A stretch of DNA of 64,000 nt from Owenia fusiformis (Eukaryota; Annelida; Polychaeta; Sabellida; Oweniidae), in contig CAIIXF020000010.1 in the NCBI GenBank assembly GCA_903813345.2, forward strand, positions 14,081,181-14,145,180, read 5' to 3'. The notes beneath the pieces were generated by a model, which was given only the letters and a program-made list of their open reading frames with translations, did not search any database and was not told the origin of the DNA. The first letter of the stretch is position 1. Every line of letters begins with the position of its first letter. A program made the translations under genes and the position numbers. This document shows, in pieces, positions 1-15,200 of the stretch.

Positions 1-2710
1 TAATTGATAAAGATTGCTGAACAAACTTGATTTCTCAGTTTATTTTCTTTTTATTTACATATCAGCGCAGCCTACGAGACTGTCGATTTCCAGCTGATTT
101 TAATTGCTTTTTTAAACTAAAATTAACATGTATGAACAGCATGTTAGTTTATGAAAATGCTTATCCACGCTGGAGCTGGCTAAATGAACAGACAGCGAAC
201 AGAAGCGTAGTCTTGGAATAATTTCTTGATTATATACTAAAACAACAATTACTATTTGTTGATAAAGTTTGATAGTATTTGACAAGTGGCCTTAGCTGTT
301 TTGGCTTGTATCAGGTTAATTAAAATAGACAAAACATGAGGCGCACATCATGATGACCCACTAATCCTATATTGGGGCTACAAGAGGGTCAATGAACTGA
401 AGTGAGAGCATACATACATTCGTCAGAAATAATTATCCTATGCACTTCAAATCTGTGCTTTTAGTTCAAAGGCTGCCCATTCGAATTGTTTCATTTCGGT
501 TCTTTAAAAGAGGGCTTCATATGCACTTTTAGAATAAGAGTCTTTGATCTAGCTTTACTTAATCAGATTAGCTAGTGTAGTTACTATTCTGCTAGCCTCT
601 GGTCTTTAGGGTGAATATAAGTTTAACAATTGTCAGAACTGAAGGAGACAAGTCATTAACACTATCACAGATAACCATAGTATTCTCTTCATGTCCAGGC
701 CAGAATCCTCATATAATTCTGTACATATATTAGGGGGGAGGCTAAGTTGCCTGCCATCCAAAATACTCACGTTTTTCTGGCTTGTATGCGAGACTAGGTT
801 GTAAGAAAGGAGATGCAATGAATATCAGAATGTCCTTTTAAGGTGGCTGATATAATCATCTTTATTTTTATTATTTCATTGGCTTAATGACTAAGTGATC
901 ATCACAATATCTTGAGGAAATGTTGAGGCAGTAGTCACCGTAAAGTTGATTGCAGCTGCAACTTGATTTGGGATGGATAATATTAAACACTCTCGGAAAT
1001 TTGCATCACTTGATTCTTTCCTTCTTAGTTGCAACATTGATATTTTCTAGTTGAACTGGAAATTGGCGGAATAATTCCCCGGAATAATTCCAAGAATTTG
1101 AAATTGAAGAATAAAACCACTAAAATGTTTCTGGAAGATATTAGATGATTCTTTCATCATAAAAATATGATATTTCCAAAACAAAGATACTACCACTCAT
1201 CTGTCTTATAATATGTAATATTATATGTAAATAAACCTATCATCAGGTGTATCAGACATCAGGTGGAAATAACTTGTAGAGTACTGGCCACTCTTTTACA
1301 TTTTATGTCTTCCCTATGTTCAGCTGACTACATTATAAAGAGAGATGATGAAGGAAGCAAAGATGTAAACACATGTGAAAAAATGAAAAACACAAAAAGT
1401 TCAAATATTAGACTGGGCCAAAAAAGAAAATATTAAGAGTATAAATGGTTAAAAGACAACATATTCACAAACAATTCAACCCAAAATGTTCCAAATGAAT
1501 GCTTCAACTTTCATGTTCAGCAAGTACATTTTTTAGACAATAGTTTAGATTGGCAATGATTGCCATTGTACACTTTAACCGGAGGAAGTTAAAGTTATAA
1601 GATGCATATTCATTTATTCATTTATATTATTACTTCCAAAAATAGAAATCCCATAATTATGTGCCAAGTGTTCCACATATATAGAACAATAACACAATCC
1701 ACACATATGGAACAGTAAACATAGGTAAACCAATTCGGGTCAAGACAACCTGTAAACCCAGTCTCTTAAGGAATTTCTTAATTATGTAACATAAGAATAG
1801 CAATGAATGAAACTAATTAGGAGAAGTCTGAACCCCTGCACTTATCTCCTCCATATGTATAAGACGGGCTATTTAAGATTCAGCAAGAAAAATGATGTCA
1901 TTTCTAGGGTTAGTTTGATATTTTCTATTAACCCTGATATGAATTTGAAAAAAGGTTTTTAGAAGACCATCTCAGGATAAGATTGTAAGGCATAGAATAG
2001 TGACAGATAATGACAATTGTTTTAGGTATATTTAGGTATGATCTATTATTTCTTGTTGCAGTCTAATACATTTGATATTGAAACTTATTTTAGGCATATT
2101 TTAAGGTATCCTGTACTGTGTTATTAAAAAAAACATTAGAAACAACAGTGTACGAGGTTTTCATTAAATAGGAAATATTTAGGTGTCGCGGAATTATTTT
2201 TAGTATAACCATTCTGACGCATTAAAACATATTTATTTTTTATTTTATTATTTTTATATTTCACAGGATATAATTGTATATTTAAGCAAATTCAGGCTGT
2301 GCTTCTGGCTGGAGTTTATTAGTTAGACTGTCGTGATCTACCACAGTAAAAAACTTAGATAGAGCTCTGGGGTATTGCTCAGTCATACCAGGTCCTACTT
2401 TGGTGCTATATATAGAGTATGTTAGCTGGTTATTTTGTAGTTTTCTGTCTATATAATGGTGTAATGGGACACTGCATACATTTGTTTAATACAGGATATA
2501 TGAATGTCATTAATTAACACCATTACTATTAAGAAGAACTTTCTCTATTACTGGATGAGGGAAATGGTATTATCAAGACCAAACCGTAGGTTGAAACTAA
2601 TTCTTGGGAAGACAGATATTTTTGTATATGACTTATTTTAGTTTCTGATAAATGTGAATCATAAGAATATACTTTAACTAACTTCAAAATATTATCTCAT
2701 GTATTTTCAG
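1..2710. other. Non-coding sequence upstream of the first visible receptor exon
   Basis: I see no convincing exon, RNA gene or recognisable mobile element here. The stretch is AT-rich with short open frames only. The first recognisable receptor exon begins at 2,711 in a phase that needs one base from an upstream exon, so a signal-peptide exon must lie either in this stretch (not identifiable by eye) or before the window. The stretch is therefore probably intron or 5' flank of the nephrin-like gene. Confidence 0.6.
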
Positions 2711-3295
2711 TAGCACATTGTCAGAAGCAATCATTCCGTGTTAGGCCAAGTGACGTTGCACGAATCCAGGGACAAACTGTCACATTAAATTGTGAAGTTG
2801 ACAATCTTGCAGGCAGAGTACAGTGGGTCAAAGATGGCTATGCATTAGGTAAGCTTAGTTTAGTTTTGATAAAAAAAACATATATCACTTAACATTATGG
2901 GCCAGCCATCTTACAAATTAGGAAATATGACTAAAGTAGGTCAATAATGGCTTGCAGTATATTATCAAACTGAAAACAAAAACACATTTTAAGAAAAAAT
3001 GTGCTTGTTATTTTGTGTTGTCATGCAGTGCTAGTGAACGAAATTTTGTTACATAGATTTAAAGAATTTCCATGTTATTTACATGTGCATGTATGGATTT
3101 TATGCATCCTTCCAGGATTGAGTCGAACTATTCCTGGCTATCCCCGATACAGTATTATAGGCAACCCAGACCTGGGAGAACACAGCTTGTTTATTAAGAA
3201 TGCGAGTCTCAGGGATGACAGTGAGTTTATGTGCCAGGTTACTCCGGCTGCTGGACATCAGCGACTCCTGGCATCAGCATACCTTACTATTATGG
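2711..3295 (+). CDS. Receptor Ig domain 1 (two exons, 2711-2848 and 3116-3295)
   Basis: The first exon encodes TVTLNCEV followed by VQWVKDGYAL, giving the B-strand Cys and the C-strand Trp. The second exon encodes YPRYSIIGNPDLGEHSLFIK and then the F-strand DDSEFMCQV. This is the N-terminal IgV-like domain that in Kirrel, Rst and nephrin proteins makes the homophilic or heterophilic contact. The donors are GTAAGC and GTAGGT. Confidence 0.87.
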
Positions 3296-6200
3296 GTAGG
3301 TGCTTTTATGACATGTATATGGCCCGGTATATGGGTGCTTAAGTACCTGAGCGCAAGATCTTTTTCTCATATAACTCATGTGATATCAACAATGTTAAAA
3401 GTATCATCATTTGTGCTATGTTCAAATTTTGGTTTGTGGGGTTCTGCTTGGAGAAGAATGTTGTGCCTTATTTGGGAATAAGGCACGGCAAAGTGAAAAC
3501 AGTTTTAGAAATAAGATTGAGAGATACTCCGGGAAACTGAAAATTATCTTGATGAATTCACTTGTTACATAACTCACCTTAATGTTAATGTGTTTGCAGT
3601 TCCTCCTGAAATGCCTGAGATTGAAGGGCACACAAATGGCACAACTTTGGAAGTGAAACCTTCCCAGACCCCAATAGAGTTCAAGTGTGTATCTCACCAT
3701 GGAAAACCTGCAGCCAACCTCACCTGGTTTAGAAATGGGAAGGCAATCACAGAGAATGTGGCCTATAGCACTCAAGATGCAGGTAGGGACACAATAAGGT
3801 TGTATTGTTTAATTTCCATTGACATGTGTTTGGGATGACGATACGTGTCAGCAGATGACAGGGAAAGGCCAATCACAAGTATACTTAATGGCAGACTAAT
3901 AAGAGGTTATAAAACAGAGCATCGAAGGGATTGGTAAAAACTTTGAGATTCTGTTTCTGTTAGTTTTAGACTACACCGATCAAAATTCAAATAGGCAAAT
4001 GATAGAATGGTGTCTTAACTGCTAAAATATACAATTCTCGTTGAGTTCTAAAATGCCTCGAGATTATTATAATTAATCCCTGGATTGTCAACTGTCAACC
4101 ACACTTTGTATTTTTAACTCTAAAACATTATTAGTAATATTCCCATTTTTTCTTGCCCTTTGAGAAAATAACATGTAAAATTTTACTTTCAATTTCCAGT
4201 TTTCCTAGATAGTAAAAAAAATAGTTTAAGATTTCTAATGTGACAATTTTCCACAGATGTCTCAGAGAGAAAAATCACAAAGTTTGGTTGCTAATTCAAG
4301 GAGTATCTATAACTTCCAGGCATTGTAGAACTAGAAGAGAGTTGTATAACATTATAATCTATTAACTAAGCGATACAGCATCTCAGAGGTTTTCACCAAA
4401 CCCTGAGGTTCTTTCAATGAAAAGGGAACCATACTAAAACATAGTATTTTATCAGAAAATTCGATGTCAAAGAAGTCAGTTTATTTTGTTAAACCAGATT
4501 ATAACGAATGGTAGTCTTAAGAAGTATTATTACATCTCCAGAGATATTGGAATGAATATGAAAAACTAAAGTTACAATAAAACTATTGTTGGAGGTGTAA
4601 TATTTATATTACATAATATGGATGCAGAAGATTGGCATGGCCACACACTCGGTTCAATGTATTGAAATTTAAAAGAAACATATTTATGATGCTGTAAATT
4701 GTGAAGAAGTACAACAGATAATTTCTACTAAAGAAGCAGGAAATACTTATAACTGTGAAAAGCACACAACCTGTTAAATTCCATATGTTTGTTCAAGATG
4801 GGCAACTTATGTTTCAAGTCTTAATACCATGAATCCCTAGCCCTATTAGCTAGCCTTACTACCCTTTTTTAGTATAATAAATGATTTTACAGTTTTACTG
4901 ATCTTTATGATTTCAAATGTTGCTTTCAAGGCTTTTAATGTGAGTTTGAATATGAAATAAATGACATCCAATCAATTGTTTATAGAATAATGACATTCAA
5001 TTCATTGGGAGAAGGTGTAAATGTTGGAAGTAAAACAGCATTTCAAAATTTTCAAATTTTGTTTGATATGTGGAAGAGGGTTAAACTATAATGAAATTAA
5101 TTTTGTTTTTCAAAAAACTGTCCAAAACATTTGGACATCATCCCATACATATTGCAATATAAAGATATATTATTGAAAGTGAGGTTTAGTGATTTTCTGA
5201 GCACATATTCTGATTGGATAAGAACTTGATCAGTGAATACTCTCTAATTCAAAGAGGGATATGAAGTAGAGCTCATGTAAAGAGTATATAATCTCAACAA
5301 GTCTGTTGAAAGAATGGCATGCAATGAAACAGCATGGCTAAATGTCTGCCATGATAATCCCGGGCTTAACATATGCAGCTTTTAATTTCCATGTCTCGCC
5401 TAATGATTGCCCATTATACTGTTACATCCTATCAAGGGATTAGAAATCACAGAAACGGACTCTGATGATAAGTCTTTATCTTGATGTTATTCAAGATATG
5501 AAGGAATGTTCTTATATTGATTTATTTAACGATGTTAAAGTCTAGCTACAATCCCCTGTGACCCCCCCCTCACACTTCTTGACTACACAGGTTTGAAAAC
5601 TTCTCACACAGGGGAGTTGCGTAGTGGGGGTGGCGTAAAGGCTTGTAGCTAGATTAATTAAGTGACTTCATGCAGTATGAGCAGTAACTTTGCCAAGGAC
5701 ACTTGTTATATAATTTCTCAATTGCTGTCTTGCATATTCATTATCATTTCTGCAGACAGTGATGTAATACTGATGCCTAACTGAGACAAATTGTGTGTTT
5801 AAGCTGTAAAACTAATGAATGATGTCAAGATGTAGAGGTGAATCATATATTGCAAAATGAAACAGAAATCACTTTGTAGTAAGCTGCATTTATAAGATGT
5901 TTATTAGAGTAACATTTTGAGATCATACAAAATTATGTGTGACATATTTGAAGTTTAGTTTCATGCAAGTTTTATTATACTCTTTGCAAGACCTTGATTT
6001 CATCTCCACTCTAGATTAGAGATAATTCTTTGATATCTAATTTGAATAAGTAGTCAGTAAATTTTGTCCATAAGGAGCTAGCACTCATCATGTTCAACTT
6101 CAATAAAAAGCAACAGATTCATTTGAGATTGTTAAGATTGTATCAAAACTGTAAAACATTTTGCTTCAGTCAGAGGGCTCTGTGGCTTACCAATTATGAT

Positions 6201-9200
6201 CCAGGGTAAATCTAGTTATCGGTCTCTTTCTCCAGTTAGGAAAGATTATTATTAATATTTTGATATTATTATTGATATCACTATTGATATTTAGTCTAGT
6301 TGAGCTGTTGTATTTTTCATTCTCATTCTCTTCTCTTCCTCTCTTTCCTTTTAGGCAATAAACTGCTGAATGCAATGAGTGTGCTGAGCATCATACCTGA
6401 TGATGAGGACAATGGTGCTTTCTTCGCATGTGTGGCTACCAGCCCTGCACTGCTCAATGGCAAGGAGCTCAAGACTGTAGTAGAACTCAGTGTGCTGCGT
6501 GAGTATAAATTTTGTTGTATGGACCAGTTGGAAGAACTTTTCGTGCCTTTTGGGGAATAATACTTGTATAGTAAAACCTGTATATCTGAACATCTTCCTA
6601 ATATTAACACCTACCTTGTATGAACACCTCTCGATGTAAAAGGTATCTTCGGTCCTATTTTTTGTTAAAAAAATCGAAAAGTGAACATCTTCCAATTTGA
6701 ATACTTTTGCCCTGTCGCGGTGGCATTTTAGAACAAACAGAGACAGGGCTAAGTATGTTTAAGAATGTGGTCATCTTAGAGAATTGGATGTAACATTGGA
6801 GCTAATGAGGAAAATAAAAATGGGCCTAAGAAAAAGTGTTCACATCACAGAAGTATTGCTCTTAACTGAATATATGGATTTTTCCCCAAATCAAAGTTTC
6901 TAATTTTTCTTTGATGAATTGCAGATCCACCAGGTCCCCCAGAGATCACAGGGTACAGGACAGGACAGGTCGTGAAGACAGGAGACACTGTTGTTCTTGT
7001 ATGCAAATCCAGAGGTGGAAACCCATTAGCTATGGTACAAACTAACTTTATTCTTCCTCTTATGAATATCTGTTTTCAATGCTATAATTCAATGGTTTAG
7101 TCCAGTAAGACATGTCTTCTGCAATGGTGTATTACAAATTCAATTTCTTGAACCTCTGGTACTGGCATGGGCGTAGCGCCCGGTACGCTGGGTACGCACA
7201 GGCGTACCAGATGGTTGCAAATTCGCTCCAAATACAACCAAATTTCAAAAAAAAACCAGACCCCCCTGAATGGTCGTTTTTTGGTTCACTCAACTCTTGT
7301 TCCCGTGGTGGCGTACTACTTAGAAAAATAGCGCTACACCCATGACTGGTATATTACATGCCTAGAACCAGGTTCCACTAAGTTTGAGAAAATCTTTGCC
7401 AATTTTAACAAGAAATCCTAAAAACCTCATTTTGATTACAAAATGGGTTCATATTCTGGTCAGGTTTTGAGAAGGGGACCTCATGCTCTATGAGCAAGAT
7501 ACTAAATATCCTTTTTGTGTGGTTTTGCAGGTATACTGGTACAAGAATGATGTGTCTGTAGATCGATCCTACACAACTGACTCCAGCGCTAACATGGCTA
7601 GGAATGAGTTTGAATTTGTGGTTGACTCTACAGACAATAATGCTGTATACAGATGTGAGGCCACCAATGTTATCACATCATCAAGTCCACCCAGTGCATC
7701 AGTTAGGATGACTGTACAATGTAAGTGACGAATGATACATGGCCAATTGATTATAACTTTGTATGATTTTGATTATAATGATGATGACATGGTAAAATAC
7801 AAGCTGTGAATAAATGGGAAATGGATTCTCAGAAATTATTCTGCATGAATTGTTTCCTGTGATATTATTTTAATATGTATAGGCAATGGGTTCTATTCCC
7901 AAACATTTTCTAATTCGTCTATTATACAGCATAACTGTTATTATTAATTGTATAGAGCCATTGTTTAATTGTCCTATAGGCTGCCTTATACGAAGTTGAA
8001 CAAATGAAAAGAACACTTCTTATTATTGACAATGTTGTTAAAACTTTCAGTCGCTCCTACCAAGGTAACTATAATTGGTGACCAGCATGCTAAAGCAGGT
8101 GAAGAGGTGACGCTGTCTTGTACATCAACCAACAGTAACCCCCCTGCCCTCATCACATGGGACGTCAGGGGCAGGCAAGTGCCAGGGACGACCACTCAGA
8201 ATTGGGAGTCTCCCCTCGGTGGCTTCATATCGCAGTCCAATATTACAGTGCCTCTCACTAATGCTGAGAATGATATTGAATATACATGTCAGGGGACGAA
8301 TGATCCACTTGGGACCACTGTGTCGGCCTCCATTACTCTCAGTGTCTTGTGTAAGTATAACATGTTGTATTTCTAAGTTTTGGAATGTAGAATCATTAGG
8401 AAATATTAAATAATGGTATTCTAACCAGGTGTCTGCTCAAGTGGGTGCAAATTTACCTTTTTTGCAATTCTAGCCAAAGTTGGTCAAAATATGCCAGTTT
8501 TTCATAATTCTTCACATTGAGTTTATGTATTTTGGTTTGTTTCATTTTCTAATCTGATGATTGTCTCTCAAACCAAGTTAATACTTTGTGTTTCTAGATC
8601 CTCCTGATAAGCCTGAGATCACAGGTTATACACAAGGTAATTCTATAGAGGCAGGCCTAGTGAAACACATGATGTGCAAATCTTATGGTGGCAACCCTAC
8701 AGCAACACTTACTTGGTGGAAAGGTAATTTATATGCTACAAATATTTTCTTATCTCCTATCTCTTTGATTAATATCGTAGAAGTAATATAACCATGGCTA
8801 CCTATAGAAGGACAATACTGTGCTGTATTTGTATCTTTCTTTACTTTTATCACAAAAGAGAATTGTTTAATCAATTTTCCACGTAGAGTTTGATGTTTCA
8901 GTTTTGTTATTAACCAGTTTATCTGTTAATCTTAAGCTAACATCGTTTCTTTCAGGAGATGAATTGCTTGAATCAACTCAGAGACAACAAGGTCAAATCG
9001 TCACAAGTGAAGTTGATTTCATTGCTAGACCTGATGACAATGGTGCAGAATATAGATGTAATGCTACCAATCCTGCTACAGTTACACCCCTCATAGACAC
9101 AATCACACTGACAGTACACTGTAAGTGGTTCTCAGCTTTTGATAATTTGGGCATCCAGAAGTGTCAAAAATGTTGCCATTTCAGTACTACTGAACTATCT

Positions 9201-12200
9201 TGAAACTTAGTACAGCTCTTCCCCAGCAAACAGTATTTGTGAGTACCAAAAGTGGTGCTAGCAGCAGGCAATGATTTTGCCATTTTTTTGTTTGGAAATT
9301 TGTTCTGTTTCTTTGTAAAATTGATAATTTTCCCATTGTTTTGTTCATTTTGCCTGAAATTCAAATGATACCTCTGGATACACAAAACATAAATCATGTT
9401 TATTTTTATTTCAGTCCCACCAACTACTGTTGCCATAGAGATGACCCCAAGTGTACTAAGGGCTGGTGTACCTGCCACTATGATATGTACTAGTGCAAGC
9501 AGTAATCCAGCATCTGTAATAACCTGGTACAGAAATGGGCGCAAACTACAAGGTACCACCAGTTTTCTGGGAGTTACGGCTACCAATTGTAATAATCCTA
9601 CATTTATTCAAAATACCCATTGAATTGTTTCACTCTGCTGAAAAGAAGATGTAGGCTTTTGAGAGTGAAATCATCATACAGATTGCTTAAGTCTCTTCCA
9701 GAAAAGATTCCATAATAGCAGCTGAAATATAAAATCATCTTAAAACTGTGTTAGAAATGAGCTTTAAGAACTGTCCAGGATTGAAAACATGCATGAACAA
9801 GGTTGTTACATATACCCATAATTGTAGGTGTTAACATGGGTGTAACAGATGCTGAACATGGTGGGAAGTCTACCAAGAGCAAACTAGAGATGACACCTAC
9901 AGCAGATGATGATAATGCTATATACTCCTGCAGGGCCAGCAACAATGAACTGCTTCAAGCCACTAATGATGCTGTAACTCTTGATGTGCTATGTAAGCAA
10001 ATTTCACTTGTGCTTTTTAATTGCAGTTAACCTGTGGATGTGAACATCTCTTTAGAGTGGACATCTTTATATGTAAAGATATATAAGTTCCATTTTTGGA
10101 TGTCGTATATTGTCGTTCATTTCATCACCCAAATCTGGGTATGTGAATAAAATAACACTTAACAACAACACTAGAAGACAAGACCCATGTTGATAGAACC
10201 TCCTAATGTGAAGAGCTCAGCTCCAAGTTCTACCTCTATCTATATTGAGGTCCAAGAGGTGTTCCAACAGTGTTCATTTATTGTTATTTAATATATTGCT
10301 TATTGGCTCATTTTTAGATGCCCCTGTGTTTCTTAATGACATTGGCAACAAGGTGGATAGCATAGAAGGAGACTCAACCAGCCTCAACTTCACAGCATCT
10401 GGCAATCCTCCAGATGTCACATACACCTGGTACAAAAATGGCGAGAAAATCTCAATGAAGAAGAAAGGCAAACGTGATGTGTCTCTTCCACATTTTATAT
10501 CTGATGGTGGAGTACTGAATATCACTAAGGTGAAGAAGGGAGACTCTGGTGAATATATGTGTATGGCAACTAACGCTCAAGGCAGCGAGACAATCAATAT
10601 AACCCTCAATGTACTGTGTAAGTATGACGTGGATACTAGGATAGGATGTGCATAAGAATCTTCCCTAATATAGTGTTTTGAATTCTTGGAATTTCTATGG
10701 TTGAATTGTGTACCGGTACTAGCAACTCAAAATGTACACTGTAATAGAATTCCACTCATTATATATTATAATTGCATTCCAATACTTTGAATGAGACCTG
10801 CCCGCCCCAAAATGTTGGACTTTTTATGGTTTAACGCTCAAAATGTTTTAAATATGTATTGTAGAATAGAGCTTGTTAAATGATTGCTTACATTCCAGAT
10901 GGTGCTAAAATCAAGTCTATTTCCACACCAATCCTTGTTGATCAGGGAGATACGGCTGTCATGACGTGTGAGGCAGAGGCGAACCCATACGTCAATGACA
11001 TGGTTAAGTGGGTGAGGGAGAGCTATGAGTGGCTAAAGGTGGAGCAGGTCTATACTGCAGGAAAGGCCACCCTCACTGTGAAGAATGTGGAGAAGCAAGA
11101 TTCGGGGATGTTTAAATGTGTGGCTAATAACAACATTGGGAAACCAGTTGAGAAGAATGCACACCTAATTGTGAAATGTAAGGATGTCATGTAAAGGAGG
11201 GCCTGTCTTGAAAATATCATGAGTTTTGATCAATGAAATTCAGTTGTCTTAGTACAATATTGTCATAGTTACAGCATGAAAGCCAATTCAAAATCAGGAA
11301 TTGTGAGTGTGATACATAACCACAAGATATGACTCTGATGCACTATTCATATATTAAATACTTAATTGAATTATGCGACAAATTTAAAGCCTTTGATTCT
11401 AAATTGTTTACTAAAATCCCTCTTTTAATGTTTTTAGATAAACCTGAGATTGACAGGTCCCCACAATACTTGAAGGCTGCCAGTGAAATAGGTGGCACTG
11501 CTAGTTTGATATGTAAGGCACAGGGGGCACCAGAGATCACATTCAATTGGTGGAAGGTAAGTCACACTTCATCAACCTTGAACATTTCAAAAATGTTATA
11601 GAATATAACTGGATGCTAATTCAGCAAACAATTTTGAAAATTCATGTTCATTAAAGTTTACCAGAAATGATTTCTTTTAGGAATTTAAACTATGTTGACT
11701 TATCAACATTATTTTCAGTAATATTTTGTTTTCGTGAATGAGTATACATACAACTATCCTAAATAGTCTCTTATTAAACATGAGTATGGTATGTGTTTTG
11801 AGGAGATATACAGGACATGTTTGGTTTTAGGGAGCTGATAAACTGACTAATGATCCAAATTTTACAGTAAGAGTAACTCAAAGACTTATTATTTGCCTAA
11901 TAGCTGAGCGGTGCACTTGCTTCCATTACTGATATAATTCACTTTACACACCTAATAACATATACATTATGTAGTACACGTATCAGGCCCGTAGCCAGGG
12001 GTGGGGGGGGGTTCGATGGGCTCGAGCGAACTCCCCTGGCCAAAAATTCTTTCAAAATCATTCAGTTTTTCACCATTCTGAGCACTTTTTAAGTGATTTT
12101 GGCCATTTTTGACCAAAATTGTCAAAAGTGAACCCCCCTGGAGATTTCCAAAAAGTGAACCCCCCTTAGCAAATCCTGGCTACGGGCTGCGTATCTTTGA

Positions 12201-15200
12201 CATTCTTTGTTTTCAAAGGTGTACAACATCAGGGCTTAGATATTTTAGATGGTTTTCAGCTTATGTTGACTGACATAATAGACCACAATATAATACATGC
12301 AGCTTATTTTGTCATTGGTATACTAGACTAGACTATGGAGGGGTTTCACAATTAACATCAGCGACTAACAAAATTTTATGTCATTTTATTTTATAAAACA
12401 TAATAATACCTTTAACAATCACCTAGTAATCCTTCATTTAATTTATTCACTGAATAATATTTTATAGTAATCTCTCAATCCAAGTTTTTCAAAAGCATTT
12501 ATCAACTTGGCTTTTAATATAATATTTTATTGTAGTCGCCACTTAATTCAAGTTTTCCTCATGCAGTTTATCAATTTGGCTTTTTATAATAATTTACCAC
12601 AGTAACTCCTCAATCTGAGTATTTCCCATGCAGTTATCAACTTGGCTTTTTATAATAATCAGTCATAGTTACCCCCTTAATTCGGTTGTTCCCCATGCAG
12701 TTATCAACTTGGCTTTTATGATAGTTTATTATAGTAACCCCTCAATCCAAATATTCCCCATGTAGTTATCAACTTGGCTTTTCCAATTTGTAATCTTAAG
12801 GTTAGATATTACACTGTAGGTTCAATCTTAAACTCACAGATTGCAGCATCAACATGTAGAGCAAACCAGAAATATTTTTCAAAAAACTCGAAATCTATCT
12901 CCTGAAAAGAGCTAAAATGTTTATAAATCTGTAGAAATATAGTGTTATTGAAACCAATGTCATTTTGGTTTCACAAACTAAAAACATTATTCAACTTCCC
13001 ATGCTCATTGGCAGATTTTTATTTTATTTTCTTCGTTTTTTACATGTTTTGCTTTATATTCACATCACATATATTTATCCCTTTAGGGTGCGGAAAATCT
13101 GACAAGTGATTTCAAACATGTGATAAGAAGAAAGAAGATAGACGTCCTGAACTTTAAGAGTACACTAACAATTCGTAACATCACAAAGGCAGATTATCAT
13201 CGCTATGTGTGTATTGCTCAGAATGTACTCGGCAGTGACAATGTAGGAATTACTCTAGATGGAACAAGTAAGAGTTTTTCCTTTGTGAGTTCAGAAATAT
13301 GCTACGTCAAAGAAAATGCCCTCCTAGTCCATCTTATTCATCAATTTTTATCAGGCACTGAAGACCTCATTCATGTTTTCAATGAAAATCGACATGATTT
13401 AAAGTACACATAGCCAACAGTGTGTAAACAGTTCGATAATGCTGTTAAACTTGCAGGTAAACCAGACCCTCCACATAGCCTACAGTATGTTAACAGTTCA
13501 CACAACAGTGCAACATTGAAGTGGACCCCAGGGTTTGATGGTGGGTCTAAGACAACATTTATGGTGAGGTACGTCCAGACTGGAGGCAAGAACTACCTAT
13601 ATGCAGATGTGGAGAGCTCTATTTACACGATTACAGGTAACTGTACTATACGTTACAACATTCATGGGCTTTCAATATTGAATGCCCATGCAACTATTCA
13701 GTAATGCTTCAGTCACATTTGATCTATGGCAACCATTCGGTGGGCATAGCTTCCCAAAAATCGAGTAAAAAGTAATTAGAATTTTTTGTGTCAAACACAC
13801 AATTATAGTTGAATTTTTAAACTAGAAATTATACTTTATTTTTGGCCCTATATCTGTCATATCTTGCTATATTTCATATGCAATAATTACACAATTATTA
13901 TAACGAGGCAATATTTTATTCTTCAGTTGACCTCCTATCCCATACTTAGTAATAAGAAGAAACATTTTTGTTGTAGGATTAAAGTTAGGAACAGAATATG
14001 AGATATCAGTGCGTGCCAAGAATAAACTTGGTGATAGTCCATTTTCTCCTGTAATCAAGGCAAAGACTTCTAGCATGCTACCTGATACCACTACGGCAGA
14101 CTACAGCAAGGGTGATGACGTTCCTCTCATTATAATTCTCTGTGTCTCAATTATCGGGATGGTCCTCCTGGGATTAAACGTCCTCTTGATCTTATACCTC
14201 ATCAGGCGTCGCAGGAGGAAGCTCATGGAGAAGGACTCTGATGAGACCATAAGCCAGGGGAATACTATAGAGATGTACACGTCACATGATGGTCCCATGT
14301 TTCCCCCACAGCCAGGAGATGATAAGAGCTACACTACATATGATACTCATGATGATTTTACCGATGACATATATGCTGGGAGAGCTGAAGTAAGTAGCGT
14401 CAATGCATATGAGGGATTCATTAATTCACATAGACATTGAAATGCCATGTCAGTATCAATGGTTTTACTTAACCATAGGCTGGTTACTAATTTTTGTATT
14501 TTGGCCTGGTCCCTTGTACAATACTGTACTTGGATTGAATTATTGAATAATATTTTTTTGCTGCAAATGAATGATCTAGCTTTAGTTGTAAAACAGTAGT
14601 ATTGTATTGGATTAATGGTGATATAGTTTAGTGGTTTACGTTTTATTATTTCCTCATGTATATTTTATTTTTGCTTGCATACCCCCCCATATTCTTCTTT
14701 AACTCCTGGCTAACATTTAAACTTTCCAAATTCTGCAAAATGTTTTAGCATGCTTTTATATTTATTTTAATTGTTTATGTTGGCAGAAGAAGATTTATAT
14801 GATTAACTGCTCTAGGCCCTTGCCTACTCTCAGAGAAGTCCGAGTGAGTAATTGAGCGTGCTTTGTGTATTTTGAATTATTTTCTATGTTGTTTTATGTT
14901 GTGTCCTTTAATTAGGGGACCTGAATTTGATATTCTGTGGTCAAAGCGTGTTTCAGAATTAGTGTGCTTTTGAAAGAATCTTTCTGTCGTTAATTTTGGA
15001 AAACTAATTGAATTGATGCAAAATTTTGTTGTGCTGGGTTTACTGGTATTCTTGTTTGCAATCAGTTTCCGCACACTGAACCACTACATGTGTGTGTATT
15101 GTATCAGATAGCATCTGAACTCTGTTGTTGACTGTTGTAGTGCTTTTAAAAGATGAGGCCTGACTGAAAATACATTATGGCCATATATAGGCATTCAATT

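Noticed and set aside
27-221. Possible signal-peptide exon of the receptor (MISQFIFFLF...)
   Set aside because: A short hydrophobic start is present but there is no donor in the needed phase at its end and the rest does not resemble the family N-terminus.
3422-3775. 117-codon minus-strand frame over a receptor exon
   Set aside because: It is the reverse shadow of the Ig domain 2 exon, which has splice sites and homology on the plus strand.
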